A DNA stretch of 64,000 bases from contig JAFQBB010000032.1 in the NCBI GenBank assembly GCA_017416805.1, positions 62,001 to 126,000 on the forward strand, read 5' to 3'. This document shows positions 24,740-33,586 of this stretch, piece by piece (the stretch's first letter is position 1; every line of letters starts with the position of its first letter). The notes below the pieces were generated by a model that was given only the letters and a program-made list of their open reading frames with translations, was not told the DNA's origin and made no database searches. Source of the stretch: Bacteroidaceae bacterium (GTDB lineage Bacteria > Bacteroidota > Bacteroidia > Bacteroidales > Bacteroidaceae). The translations under genes were made by a program, and so were the position numbers.

Positions 24740-25807
24740 TCATTTGTTGATTATTTCCATTTGCTGGCGCACACTCTCTTCATGGATGGCTTCAAACACC
24801 TTCTTGATGAAAGCTGCATCCATACCACACAGGGCACCTTGAGCCCCACGCTTGTCCAAGATTTCATTATAACGCCCTGTTTGCAAGATTGGCATATTGT
24901 GCTCCTTCTTGTAAGTACCGATTTCGCGGGCCACTCGCATACGTTTTGAAAGGACCTCGATCAGCGAGTTGTCACATTCGTCAATCTGTGAACGCAGTTC
25001 ATGGAGGTTCTCTGTCGTTTGTTTCTCCTTACGGATGACGAGCAGATTCAATATGTAGTCAAGAACGGCCGGGGTAACTTGTTGCGAGGCATCACTCCAT
25101 GCTTGGTCGGGGTTGCAATGACTTTCAATGATAAGTCCGTCGAATCCCAAGTCCATGGCCTGCTGGCAGAGGGGCGCAATGAGTTCACGCTTGCCACCGA
25201 TGTGGCTCGGGTCGCACAGGATGGGCAATGCGGGAATCCGGCGACGGAGTTCGATGGGGATATGCCATTGGGGCAGGTTGCGATAAATCTTTTTGTCGTA
25301 TGAAGAAAAACCACGATGGATGGCTCCCAACCGGCAAATGCCTGCCTGATTCAGACGCTCCATGGCTCCTATCCATAATTCAAGGTCAGGGTTTACCGGA
25401 TTCTTGACTAAAACAGGGATGTCCACTCCTTTCAGAGAGTCTGCTAATTCTTGCACGGCAAAAGGATTGGCCGACGTACGTGCACCAACCCACAACAGGT
25501 CTATACCGGCTTCAAGAGCAGCCTCCACGTGTTTGGCCGTAGCAACCTCTGTAGCGGTGTACATGCCGGTCTCTTCTTTCACGCGTTGTATCCAGCGAAG
25601 TCCTTCCACACCAATACCCTCAAAACCTCCGGGCTTGGTACGTGGTTTCCAGATTCCTGCACGGAATATCCTGGTACCCTTGGCTGCCAATTCATGGGCA
25701 GTGTTCATCACTTGTTCTTCAGTCTCGGCACTACAAGGTCCGGCAATGACCAAAGGGGCGTTAGGGTCAATGCCCGGAAGTGTGATAGGTTTTAAGTTCA
25801 GTTCCAT
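24740..25807 (-). CDS. DAHP synthase fused to chorismate mutase
   Basis: Bifunctional enzyme of 355 residues. The N-terminal domain (about 1-265) makes DAHP from PEP and erythrose 4-phosphate: VIAGPCSAETEEQV, FRAGIWKPRT, and CDPSHIGGKREL are type I-beta motifs. The C-terminal AroQ domain (about 270-350, LHELRSQIDECDNSLIEVLSKR) converts chorismate to prephenate. The fusion ties pathway entry to the branch point, and the operon supplies both outlets (pheA, tyrA). Confidence 0.94.
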   Translation of the reverse strand: MELNLKPITLPGIDPNAPLVIAGPCSAETEEQVMNTAHELAAKGTRIFRAGIWKPRTKPGGFEGIGVEGLRWIQRVKEETGMYTATEVATAKHVEAALEAGIDLLWVGARTSANPFAVQELADSLKGVDIPVLVKNPVNPDLELWIGAMERLNQAGICRLGAIHRGFSSYDKKIYRNLPQWHIPIELRRRIPALPILCDPSHIGGKRELIAPLCQQAMDLGFDGLIIESHCNPDQAWSDASQQVTPAVLDYILNLLVIRKEKQTTENLHELRSQIDECDNSLIEVLSKRMRVAREIGTYKKEHNMPILQTGRYNEILDKRGAQGALCGMDAAFIKKVFEAIHEESVRQQMEIINK

Positions 25808-25848
25808 ATTCTGTTCTTATTATGTGTTATTGTATATAATTCTTATTC

Positions 25849-27048
25849 TTAAAGTTGCTTTCCGGCCTGCATTTCTTTAATACGTTCCAACGCTTCTGCC
25901 AGTTTCTTTTTCTTTGCACATAGTGAGATGCGTATGTAGCGTGCACCATTCGAACCGAATATGAAACCGGGTGTGATAAAGACTCTTGCCTCGTGCAACA
26001 CCTGTTCAGTAAGTTGTTCTACATCGGTCAAATAGTCAGGAATACGTCCCCACAGGAACATACCTACCTGATTGGTGTCGTAAGAGCATCCCAACGTACG
26101 CATAATCTCTTCTGCCAAATCGCGGCGTTCACGATAAATGGTATAGTTGGCCTCATGATGCCACTCTTCGCTATTGTGATATGCTTCGGCTGCTGCCAAT
26201 TGGAGAGGCCGGAAGGTACCCGAATCAATATTGCTTTTTATTTTCAACACCCATTGTACAAACTGTGCATTGCTGGCCAACATACCGACACGCCATCCTG
26301 GCATGTTGTGGCTCTTGCTCATGGAGTTGAATTCGATACAGCATTCCTTGGCTCCGGGTATTTGTAAAATACTCAGAGGTTGTGTGTTAAGAATAAAACT
26401 GTACGGATTGTCGTTTACAATGACTATGTTCTTTCTGCGTGCGAAATCTACCAGTCGTTCGTATAACTCTTTTGTTGCATTAGCGCCGGTAGGCATATTC
26501 GGATAGTTGGTCCACATCAGTTTTACACGACTCAAATCCATGGCTTCCAGTGTGTCAAAATCTGGCATCCATCCTTTCTCTTCCAGCAGGTTATAGGTCA
26601 CGATGTCGCTTCCCAAGATGCGGTTAAGTGAAGTATAGGTCGGATATCCGGGATTTGGTACCAACACCTGGTCGCCAGGATTGACGAAGGCCAATGTGAC
26701 ATGCAGGATACCCTCTTTCGAGCCTATGAGCGGTTGGATTTCAGTATCCGGATTCAGCTCGACTCCATACCATTTGCCGTAAAAGTCGCTCATGGCTTTT
26801 CTCAGTTCCGGAATACCTACGGTGGGTTGGTAGCCATGTACGTCCGGGCGGCGTGCCTGCTCGCACAACACATTGATAGCTTCTTGGGAGGGTGGCATGT
26901 CAGGGCTTCCGATACCAAGGCTTATCACATCCTTTCCCTCGGCATTCATTTGTGCCACCTCTTTCAGTTTCCGGCTGAAATAATATTCACTCACATTGGC
27001 CAAGCGTCCTGCCGGCACAATATTATATACGTGATTTTCCTTCTTCAT
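25849..27048 (-). CDS. PLP-dependent aminotransferase (probably aromatic)
   Basis: Class I/II aminotransferase of 399 residues. SLGIGSPDMPPS, GYQPTVGIPELR, the NPGYPTY segment, and the PLP lysine in EFNSMSKSHNMPGWRVG (about residue 240) identify the fold. Its place between prephenate dehydratase and DAHP synthase points to the transamination of phenylpyruvate and hydroxyphenylpyruvate, but related enzymes act on aspartate or LL-diaminopimelate. It overlaps the 3' end of pheA by 26 bp. Confidence 0.88.
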   Translation of the reverse strand: MKKENHVYNIVPAGRLANVSEYYFSRKLKEVAQMNAEGKDVISLGIGSPDMPPSQEAINVLCEQARRPDVHGYQPTVGIPELRKAMSDFYGKWYGVELNPDTEIQPLIGSKEGILHVTLAFVNPGDQVLVPNPGYPTYTSLNRILGSDIVTYNLLEEKGWMPDFDTLEAMDLSRVKLMWTNYPNMPTGANATKELYERLVDFARRKNIVIVNDNPYSFILNTQPLSILQIPGAKECCIEFNSMSKSHNMPGWRVGMLASNAQFVQWVLKIKSNIDSGTFRPLQLAAAEAYHNSEEWHHEANYTIYRERRDLAEEIMRTLGCSYDTNQVGMFLWGRIPDYLTDVEQLTEQVLHEARVFITPGFIFGSNGARYIRISLCAKKKKLAEALERIKEMQAGKQL

Positions 27049-27865
27049 ATTCTCCTAACACTTTAAGTTCTTTAGTCAAGGGTGATACGGCGTCAATTGA
27101 TTGGCGGAAACGGAGATAGTCGTTGAAGATGACATCCACATAGAACAAATATTCCCATTCACGCCCAATGATGGGGAGAGATTGTATCTTGGTAAGGTTG
27201 ATTCTGTAAAATGAAAAGATGGAAAGCACTTGCGAAAGACTTCCTTCGTTATGTGGTAGAGAGAAGACTATATTTGCCTTGTTTGCGGCAGAACGTCGGC
27301 ATAACTCATCGGCTTTCCATGGGTCTGCAACCACCAGGAAACGGGTAAAATTGTGCTTGTTCGTTTCAATACCCTCTTCGAGCACCTTCATGTCATAGAG
27401 AGGAGCTGCAAACTTCGAACAAATGGCTGCATGTCCTTTCAGCTGCTTTTCACTGATGTTCTTGGCACTTCCCGCCGTATCATCCGTTTCCACAATCTTT
27501 AAATTGGGATGCTTCATCAGGAACTCCCGGCATTGTGCCAATGCTACGGGGTGAGAATTGACCTCTACCAAATCGTCCCAACTTTCACCGGGCAAACATA
27601 CCAGGCTATGGCTGATCCGCAGTTTGTGTTCACCAACAATGGTAGTGCCACTTTCGCGCAACAACTCATAATTGTGCAACAGGCTTCCGGCAATGGTGTT
27701 TTCGATCGCCGTCATGCCTATCACGTTGCTGTCTTGACGAATCTGTTCAAATACCTCCTCAAATGTGTTGCAACAAATGAGTTCTATATCCTCACCTTCG
27801 AAATATTGATGGGCCGCAATGTCGTGAAACGACCCGATCATTCCTTGTATCGCTACTTTTTTCAT
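27023..27865 (-). CDS. pheA: Prephenate dehydratase
   Basis: Converts prephenate to phenylpyruvate. The N-terminal domain (about 1-180) has AIQGMIGSFHDIAA, the TAIENTIAGS segment and the catalytic THR-like ETNKHNFTRFLVV; a C-terminal ACT domain follows (about 195-275). The usual Phe-binding motifs GALV and ESRP read GSLS and QSLP here, so feedback control may differ. It is the first structural gene of the operon, behind a Phe/Tyr leader peptide and terminator. Confidence 0.94.
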   Translation of the reverse strand: MKKVAIQGMIGSFHDIAAHQYFEGEDIELICCNTFEEVFEQIRQDSNVIGMTAIENTIAGSLLHNYELLRESGTTIVGEHKLRISHSLVCLPGESWDDLVEVNSHPVALAQCREFLMKHPNLKIVETDDTAGSAKNISEKQLKGHAAICSKFAAPLYDMKVLEEGIETNKHNFTRFLVVADPWKADELCRRSAANKANIVFSLPHNEGSLSQVLSIFSFYRINLTKIQSLPIIGREWEYLFYVDVIFNDYLRFRQSIDAVSPLTKELKVLGEYEEGKSRI

Positions 27866-27887
27866 CTCAATATGCTATCATGTAATC

Positions 27888-27924
27888 AAAAATCCCGCAA
27901 ATCCGAATAAAGGAAAAGCGGGAT
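27888..27924 (-). terminator. Attenuator terminator before pheA
   Basis: On the minus strand ATCCCGC (27924-27918) pairs with GCGGGAT (27898-27892) and is followed by TTTTG, an intrinsic terminator 27 nt before the pheA ATG. The left arm with its flank (TCCCGCTTTTC) can instead pair with GAAGCGGGA (27984-27976) at the end of the leader peptide gene, forming an antiterminator. Confidence 0.8.
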
Positions 27925-27947
27925 GTCATATCAGTCTAATCTATTTT

Positions 27948-28043
27948 TCATTTTTGATAAGGTACATACACGACCTCCCGCTTCACTTCATTGCTAAAGT
28001 AAAAGTAAAAGAAGAAGTAAAAAAATGTATGTAATGCTTTCAT
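27948..28043 (-). CDS. Phe/Tyr-rich leader peptide of the aromatic operon
   Basis: A 31-codon open frame on the minus strand from ATG at 28043 to TGA at 27948. Residues 7-16 are FFYFFFYFYF, ten aromatic codons in a row; Tyr also occurs at 26 and 29. It lies between the promoter and the pheA terminator. Ribosome stalling on Phe or Tyr codons would free the GAAGCGGGA segment just downstream to pair with the terminator's left arm. This is the classic leader-peptide attenuation design. The reading was checked codon by codon. Confidence 0.88.
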   Translation of the reverse strand: MKALHTFFYFFFYFYFSNEVKREVVYVPYQK

Positions 28044-28071
28044 TTTTCTAGTTTTTATTCAAAATCGAGGG

Positions 28072-28100
28072 CAAAAGTACAACATAATTTTGATATACAA
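28072..28100 (-). promoter_or_regulatory. Promoter of the aromatic operon leader
   Basis: On the minus strand TACTTTTG (28072-28079) matches the -7 box; a TTG (28098-28100) lies 18 bp upstream, one base short of the usual spacing. Transcription would start near 28065, about 22 nt before the leader peptide ATG. Confidence 0.55.
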
Positions 28101-28142
28101 TAGAAAAAAGACATTTTTTTATCATAAAATTCTCTTTATGGC

Positions 28143-28171
28143 TTGCTATTGGCAAAAAAGATGTATCTTTG
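28143..28171 (+). promoter_or_regulatory. Promoter of the 28211 gene
   Basis: TATCTTTG (28164-28171) with a TTG (28143-28145) 18 bp upstream. Start near 28178; divergent from the aromatic operon promoter. It excludes an in-frame upstream start for the next gene. Confidence 0.55.
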
Positions 28172-28210
28172 CAGGGAACAAAACATATAATTCAAAAAAC
28201 CAATAAAACT

Positions 28211-28480
28211 ATGGCAAAAAGAAGAATCCTGAAAAAGCGTGTCAACTACATTATAGGCGAGTTGTTTGCCGAGTGTATAGTCCTGCAGCACATTGTTCCC
28301 AATATTGATTCATCAAAGGTTGATGCCTTGATGGTGAACATTCTGGAAACCCAAGATGATTTTGTAAGCCGTATCAGTCATACGGAACCGGGTAATGTTA
28401 AAGGTTTCTATAAGGCTTTCCACAAGGATTTCCAAGCGAAAGTAGATGCCATTATTGATGAAATTGGCAAGATGCATTGA
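28211..28480 (+). CDS. Small conserved-looking hypothetical protein
   Basis: Protein of 89 residues starting MAKRRILKKRVNYI, basic at the N-terminus and helical after it, no signal peptide. I do not recognise a named family. It is 2 bp from the following acyltransferase gene and shares its promoter, so the two are likely coexpressed. The ATG at 28211 is preferred over an in-frame start at 28169 because the predicted transcript begins downstream of the latter. Confidence 0.75.
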   Translation: MAKRRILKKRVNYIIGELFAECIVLQHIVPNIDSSKVDALMVNILETQDDFVSRISHTEPGNVKGFYKAFHKDFQAKVDAIIDEIGKMH

Positions 28481-28481
28481 T

Positions 28482-29042
28482 ATGGGGATAAAGCAAAAAA
28501 TCTGTGGTTTTCTATATTATAAAGTATTAGGATGGAAAACCCATGTCACCGTGCCCGATTATCCTAAGTATGTCATCTGTTGTGGTCCGCATACCAGCAA
28601 TTGGGATTTGTTTGTCGGTAAGCTGTTTTATGCGGCTATTGGCAGAAAAACGCAATTCATGATGAAGAAAGAGTGGTTTTTCTGGCCTTTGGGTGTCATA
28701 TTCCGGGCTATCGGTGGAATTCCGGTGAATAGGGGAAGACGCAACTCCCTGGTAGAGCAGATGGTCGATGCCTGCAATAAGAATGAGGTTTTTCATTTGG
28801 CCATTACTCCAGAAGGTACTCGCAAGGCCAATCCTAACTGGAAAAAAGGTTTTTACCATATTGCCATGAAAGCGGGAATCCCTGTCGTTGTTATAGGTAT
28901 TGATTACAAGAAGAAACTTATCACGTGTGAAAAAGAGTTGTTCCCAAGTGGAGATATAGAGAAAGATATGCGTGAAATCAAGCTCTATCTGAAAGACTTC
29001 AACGGGCGTATTCCTCAAAACTTTACAATCGGAGAGGTCTGA
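28482..29042 (+). CDS. 1-acyl-sn-glycerol-3-phosphate acyltransferase family protein
   Basis: PlsC-type acyltransferase of 186 residues. The HX4D catalytic motif is PHTSNWD (about residue 34), followed by RAIGGIPVNRG and the substrate-binding TPEGTR motif. It probably acylates a glycerolipid or a related acceptor at the inner membrane; the exact acceptor is unknown. Start at 28482, one base after the preceding stop, because family homology begins with this Met. A palindromic repeat element follows 12 bp downstream. Confidence 0.88.
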   Translation: MGIKQKICGFLYYKVLGWKTHVTVPDYPKYVICCGPHTSNWDLFVGKLFYAAIGRKTQFMMKKEWFFWPLGVIFRAIGGIPVNRGRRNSLVEQMVDACNKNEVFHLAITPEGTRKANPNWKKGFYHIAMKAGIPVVVIGIDYKKKLITCEKELFPSGDIEKDMREIKLYLKDFNGRIPQNFTIGEV

Positions 29043-29054
29043 ATGTACTGGAGG

Positions 29055-29200
29055 GGATGTGTCAAAATGCTTTCTTTTCATTCTTTAGACGCGGATGACG
29101 CGGATGACGCAGATAAATTATAACCTGTCGGGTATAATAATCAAGAAAAATCCGCGTCATCCGCGTCATCTGCGTCTAAAAAGTTAATTATGGCACACCC
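29055..29200 (-). repeat. Dispersed palindromic element, copy 2 (146 bp)
   Basis: Same element as at 8000-8127, in opposite orientation and 18 bp longer: each arm has one additional 9-bp GGATGACGC unit. It fills the gap between the acyltransferase gene and the convergent DUF5103 gene. It reaches 17 bp into the DUF5103 coding sequence, supplying the final codons and stop. Confidence 0.88.
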
Positions 29201-30443
29201 CCTCTTTTATTCTGTTCATTCCTACCAGTTTGTCATATCTTCCTCCAAAAGGACGGTGATAAACAAGAATCAGGTATTCATTTTCTGTTTCATAAAAGTT
29301 TCCTGCAGCAGGAGCCGTTTCGCCTATACTTGCTCCGTCGGGAACAAAAAGGTAGAGCCAGTTATAGACACCTTGTTTCAGTAACTGGACTCCTTCATAA
29401 CGATGATTTTGTTCGTTGTAAGCCAAGGCATATTCGGGTGTGAACTCTCCGTAAGTAAACTCCCCATTCAAATAGAAGTTCCCATTGGGTAGGGGAGCTT
29501 CGAATTCTTCAAGCGTAAAGTGGACGAACAGATAGTCAGCCTCGGTATCATTGTCTTGTGCCATATCGTAGCGGATGAAATAGTGTCCGTTCTGGTCTTC
29601 GTCATAGCTGTAGTTGGTTCGTGGCATGTCAGGATAAAGAGTGGCATGATAATAGGGATTAAAGAATTGGATTTGTTCCACATCCTGATAACCATAATGC
29701 ATGTTGAAGATTTCAAAACGCCGGTATTCGTTTCCTGCCGGGAAAATGAGTTTCCTGTTATGGACAAATTGCATTTGTCCGGGTTGCAGATAGGTTGGTT
29801 GCACGTCGCTGACACAATTGTCTATACGCATATTCTGGTAAATACGTGCCTTGAACTCCGCTTGTGGCGACGTCACATTCATGCCCGGATAACTGACCGT
29901 AAAACTCACCTGTTGATGGCTCTCATTAGTGTCAATGTCTGTGTTGCTGCTCACTTGGGCCGATATTCCCACTTGTGGTTCAATAACTGAAAAACAAGCC
30001 TGGGCTACAGGATTCTCATCATCTTCTTCGCCATATATACTTACCATGTAATTCCCGGAGATGAGGAGTTGGGCTTCATCGTTTGGCAGATGGAAGCGAT
30101 AGTGAGTATAAAGCATCGTGGTATTCAAGGAGTTCTGACAATCTTCTATAACATTGTCGTTGAATCCCTGTAAATAGTCCGTATCGAAAAGGTCACTGGG
30201 TGTCCAATCTGCATTGCAATGTGTTATCTTGTAAGTATAGCGATGGTACTCGTGAGTCAGTTCGTCGAACGAGATTTCTATCACGTCAGGGCTGTTCAGA
30301 CGGATAACAGGGGGTACATCCCAATTGCCGTTAGCCTTTACCTGCAGCGTCTTGATGTGCGGTACCTTTACACTGTTCTTTTGTGCGATAACTGGTAGAT
30401 AGGCACATAAGGTAATCAGCAAATATAAGATATTTCTTCTCAT
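29184..30443 (-). CDS. DUF5103 domain protein, exported
   Basis: Protein of 419 residues with a signal peptide (1-20). The DUF5103-like body is beta-rich, with YKITHCNADWTPSDL, DYLQGFNDN and FHLPNDEAQLLISGNY segments, and is found across Bacteroidetes without a known role; an envelope or surface function is likely. The C-terminus ends inside repeat copy 2: the last five residues (GVCHN) and the stop are encoded by the element. It lies 67 bp after uvrB on the same strand. Confidence 0.85.
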   Translation of the reverse strand: MRRNILYLLITLCAYLPVIAQKNSVKVPHIKTLQVKANGNWDVPPVIRLNSPDVIEISFDELTHEYHRYTYKITHCNADWTPSDLFDTDYLQGFNDNVIEDCQNSLNTTMLYTHYRFHLPNDEAQLLISGNYMVSIYGEEDDENPVAQACFSVIEPQVGISAQVSSNTDIDTNESHQQVSFTVSYPGMNVTSPQAEFKARIYQNMRIDNCVSDVQPTYLQPGQMQFVHNRKLIFPAGNEYRRFEIFNMHYGYQDVEQIQFFNPYYHATLYPDMPRTNYSYDEDQNGHYFIRYDMAQDNDTEADYLFVHFTLEEFEAPLPNGNFYLNGEFTYGEFTPEYALAYNEQNHRYEGVQLLKQGVYNWLYLFVPDGASIGETAPAAGNFYETENEYLILVYHRPFGGRYDKLVGMNRIKEGVCHN

Positions 30444-30510
30444 GCTTCTTTTCTTTTTTTTATTATCGGTGTTTTTTTACTTTTGAACAACAGGGAAAGC
30501 GGAAAATGTT

Positions 30511-32547
30511 TTACTGCTCTTTACTTTTTATGATATCTTCCAATTTCAGTAATTCATCGCGATATTGCGCAGCCTCTATGAAATCCAACCGTTTGGCAGC
30601 CTCTGTCATAAGTTTTCGGGTACGCGCAATGCTCTTTTCCAGTTGCGGGCGCGACATATACTCGATAATGGGGTCGGCAGCCACAGGCATTTGTGGAACA
30701 TCTGTTCCGTAAGTCTTGGAAGAAACCTCTTTCTCTTTCTGGGGCGAAGCGGTATTGATAAGGTCGCCCATCTTTCGCTCTTTCCTGATTTGTTGTGGCG
30801 TTATGCCATTAGCTTCGTTGTAGGCCAGCTGCTTCTCTCGTCGCCGATTCGTCTCGTTGATAGTTTGGCGCATGCTGTCGGTCACTTTGTCTGCATACAT
30901 GATTACTTTTCCGTTGATGTTTCGGGCAGCCCGGCCTGCTGTCTGGGTGAGTGAACGGTGACTGCGCAAGAATCCCTCTTTGTCTGCATCAAGTATGGCC
31001 ACGAGCGATACTTCAGGCAAGTCCAGTCCTTCACGCAACAGGTTTACTCCTATCAGGACATCGTATAGCCCGGCCCGTAAATCATCCATAATCTTCACTC
31101 GTTCCAGCGTGTCAACATCGCTATGTATGTAGTTACATCGGACATCATTGTTGAGCAGGTATTCGGTCAGTTCTTCGGCCATACGTTTGGTCAGCGTAGT
31201 GACAAGTACACGCTCTTCGTGTTCAATGCGCAATTGGATTTCCTCCATGAGGTCATCAATCTGGTTCATGCTTGGCTTCACCTCAATGATTGGGTCCAAC
31301 AATCCTGTAGGACGGATAACCTGCTCTACAACAATTCCCTCGCTACGGACAAGCTCGTAGTCGGCTGGAGTCGCGCTGACATAGATGGTTTGTGGAGTCA
31401 TAGCTTCAAATTCCTCAAACTTCAATGGACGGTTATCTAATGCAGCCGGCAGGCGGAATCCATATTCAACCAGATTGATTTTGCGGGCACGGTCTCCACC
31501 ATACATGGCACGTATCTGTGGCACACTGACGTGACTTTCGTCAATGACTATCAGAAAATCCTTAGGGAAAAAGTCTAGCAGGCAATAGGGGCGGGTACCC
31601 GCTTCGCGTCCATCGAAATAGCGGGAATAGTTTTCTATTCCCGAACAATGTCCAAGTTCGCGTATCATCTCCATATCATACGTCACTCGTTCGTGCAGAC
31701 GTTTGGCCTCAAACTCCTTTCCTATTTCGCGGAAGTGATTCTCTTGTATCAATAAGTCATCCTCTATCTGATGTATGGCGCGCAGGGTGCTCTCCTTGGT
31801 CGTCATAAAAAGGTTGGCTGGGTATATCTTGTATTCCTCAAAAGAACCCAATCTCATGCCTGATACGGCATCAACCTCTTCTATGACGTCTATTTCGTCG
31901 TCCCAGAATACAACCCTCAGCAGGTTGTCAGCGTAGGCCAAATAAATATCCACCGTGTCTCCTTTGACCCGGAAGTTGCCTCGTTGGAAACTGATGTCGT
32001 TCCTGCTGTATTGCATATCCACCAGACGGCGTAAGAATACGTTACGGTTCAACAATTTTCCCCGTTTGACTTCGATGACATTCTCGTAAAAGTCTGAGGG
32101 GTTTCCCATGCCATATATGCACGATACGGACGATACCACAATGACATCTTTTCGTCCGGAAAGTAACGATGAAGTAGCCGCCAATCGCAATTTGTCAATC
32201 TCGTCATTGATGGCCAGATCCTTTTCTATATAGGTGTCGCTGCTGGGCAAATAGGCTTCCGGCTGGTAATAGTCATAATACGACACGTAATACTCAACGG
32301 CATTGTTCGGAAAGAAGCTCTTGAACTCTCCATAGAGTTGTGCTGCCAGAGTCTTGTTATGACTTAGGACTAAGGTTGGTTTGCCTAAGTTTTTGATGAC
32401 GTTGGCTATAGTAAAAGTCTTTCCCGAACCGGTCACTCCCAAAAGAGTCTGTGCTGGTATCCCTTGCTTGGCTCCTTCGGTCAGTTGGGATATGGCTTCA
32501 GGTTGGTCTCCTGTCGGTTGATAGTCAGAAATCAATTCAAAGTCCAT
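30511..32547 (-). CDS. uvrB: Excinuclease ABC subunit B
   Basis: Damage-verification helicase of nucleotide excision repair. Walker A GVTGSGKTFT (about residue 39), the beta-hairpin region YYDYYQPEAYLPSSDTYIEKD, helicase motifs DESHVSVPQ and QTAGRAARN, and a C-terminal UVR domain (about 635-675) that binds UvrC are all present. Length 678 is normal. A -7 box at 32579-32586 lies upstream, divergent from bamD. Confidence 0.97.
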   Translation of the reverse strand: MDFELISDYQPTGDQPEAISQLTEGAKQGIPAQTLLGVTGSGKTFTIANVIKNLGKPTLVLSHNKTLAAQLYGEFKSFFPNNAVEYYVSYYDYYQPEAYLPSSDTYIEKDLAINDEIDKLRLAATSSLLSGRKDVIVVSSVSCIYGMGNPSDFYENVIEVKRGKLLNRNVFLRRLVDMQYSRNDISFQRGNFRVKGDTVDIYLAYADNLLRVVFWDDEIDVIEEVDAVSGMRLGSFEEYKIYPANLFMTTKESTLRAIHQIEDDLLIQENHFREIGKEFEAKRLHERVTYDMEMIRELGHCSGIENYSRYFDGREAGTRPYCLLDFFPKDFLIVIDESHVSVPQIRAMYGGDRARKINLVEYGFRLPAALDNRPLKFEEFEAMTPQTIYVSATPADYELVRSEGIVVEQVIRPTGLLDPIIEVKPSMNQIDDLMEEIQLRIEHEERVLVTTLTKRMAEELTEYLLNNDVRCNYIHSDVDTLERVKIMDDLRAGLYDVLIGVNLLREGLDLPEVSLVAILDADKEGFLRSHRSLTQTAGRAARNINGKVIMYADKVTDSMRQTINETNRRREKQLAYNEANGITPQQIRKERKMGDLINTASPQKEKEVSSKTYGTDVPQMPVAADPIIEYMSRPQLEKSIARTRKLMTEAAKRLDFIEAAQYRDELLKLEDIIKSKEQ

Positions 32548-32578
32548 ACGCGGTTATTCTTCCATTGTCAGTATTCTG

Positions 32579-32586
32579 CAAAAGTA
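32579..32586 (-). promoter_or_regulatory. -7 promoter box of uvrB
   Basis: TACTTTTG on the minus strand, 32 bp before the uvrB ATG. No -33 match at the usual distance. I did not recognise an SOS box. Confidence 0.45.
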
Positions 32587-32649
32587 CATATAAAAAAGGA
32601 TTGGAAGCTATCATATCAGCCTGTTTTTTCATTAAAAAATATCAATTGA

Positions 32650-32680
32650 TTGTATAATTCGGTGAATCTCCGTAACTTTG
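32650..32680 (+). promoter_or_regulatory. Promoter of bamD-rpoZ operon
   Basis: TTG (32650-32652), 20 bp, then TAACTTTG (32673-32680). Start near 32687, about 13 nt before the bamD ATG, so the leader is very short. Confidence 0.65.
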
Positions 32681-32699
32681 CACCATTATTTCAGAAAAA

Positions 32700-33551
32700 A
32701 TGAAGAAAAATATAAGCATTTGTTTCCTGATGCTGTTTCTGCTTGTCTCTTGCAATAGTTATAACAAACTGTTGAAGAGTTCTGATTATGACTATAAATA
32801 CGAAGCAGCCAAGGAATATTATACATCAGGGAAGTATGAACGGGCTATAGTTCTGCTTGATGAGTTGATTGTCATCCTTAAGGGAACGGACAAGGCTGAG
32901 GAGGCACTCTATATGTTAGGTATGAGTTACTACGGACAAGGCGATTATGAAACAGCTTCACACTATTTCATCTCGTATTACAACAATTATCCGCGCGGTA
33001 TCTATACCGAGGAGGCTCGTTTCTATACAGGCAAAACACTTTATATGGCAGTGCCCGAACCCCGTTTGGATCAGTCCTCAACCATAAAAGCCATTCAGGA
33101 ACTGCAAATGTTTCTTGAATATTACCCTGAAAGTGAACGTAAGGAGTTAGTGCATGAAATGCTTTATGAATTGCAGAATAATCTGGCCGAAAAAGAATAC
33201 GAGTCAGCCAAACTCTATTTCAATTTGGGGCCTTATATGGGAAACTTTAGCCAGAATAGCGGTAACAACTATGAAGCATGCGTCATTACTGCACAGAATG
33301 CCATTAAGGATTATCCTTATTGCAAGCAGCGCGAAGACCTGGCCTTCTTGATATTGCGTGCGAAATATGAGATGGCGATCCAGAGTGTGACCGAAAAGAA
33401 AGAAGACCGTATGCGTGATGCCCTTGATGAATATTACGCCTTCAAGAACGATTATCCTGAAAGCAAACATGCATCTGAAGTCGAGAAGATATACAGGCGG
33501 ATAAACAAAAAGGGTGGTGATGTATTGGAAGAGAAAGAGATAGAAGATTAA
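32700..33551 (+). CDS. bamD: Outer membrane assembly factor BamD
   Basis: Lipoprotein of the Bam complex that inserts beta-barrel proteins. A lipoprotein signal ends in LVSC (Cys about residue 18); tetratricopeptide-like repeats follow (about 30-260), such as AAKEYYTSGKYERAIVLLDELI and EEALYMLGMSYYGQGDYE. Length 283 fits. It heads a compact operon with rpoZ (35 bp later) and a DUF4293 gene, a conserved Bacteroidetes order. Confidence 0.92.
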   Translation: MKKNISICFLMLFLLVSCNSYNKLLKSSDYDYKYEAAKEYYTSGKYERAIVLLDELIVILKGTDKAEEALYMLGMSYYGQGDYETASHYFISYYNNYPRGIYTEEARFYTGKTLYMAVPEPRLDQSSTIKAIQELQMFLEYYPESERKELVHEMLYELQNNLAEKEYESAKLYFNLGPYMGNFSQNSGNNYEACVITAQNAIKDYPYCKQREDLAFLILRAKYEMAIQSVTEKKEDRMRDALDEYYAFKNDYPESKHASEVEKIYRRINKKGGDVLEEKEIED

Positions 33552-33586
33552 ATCGAGATTAACAATAAACAAAATAAAGAATTTAT

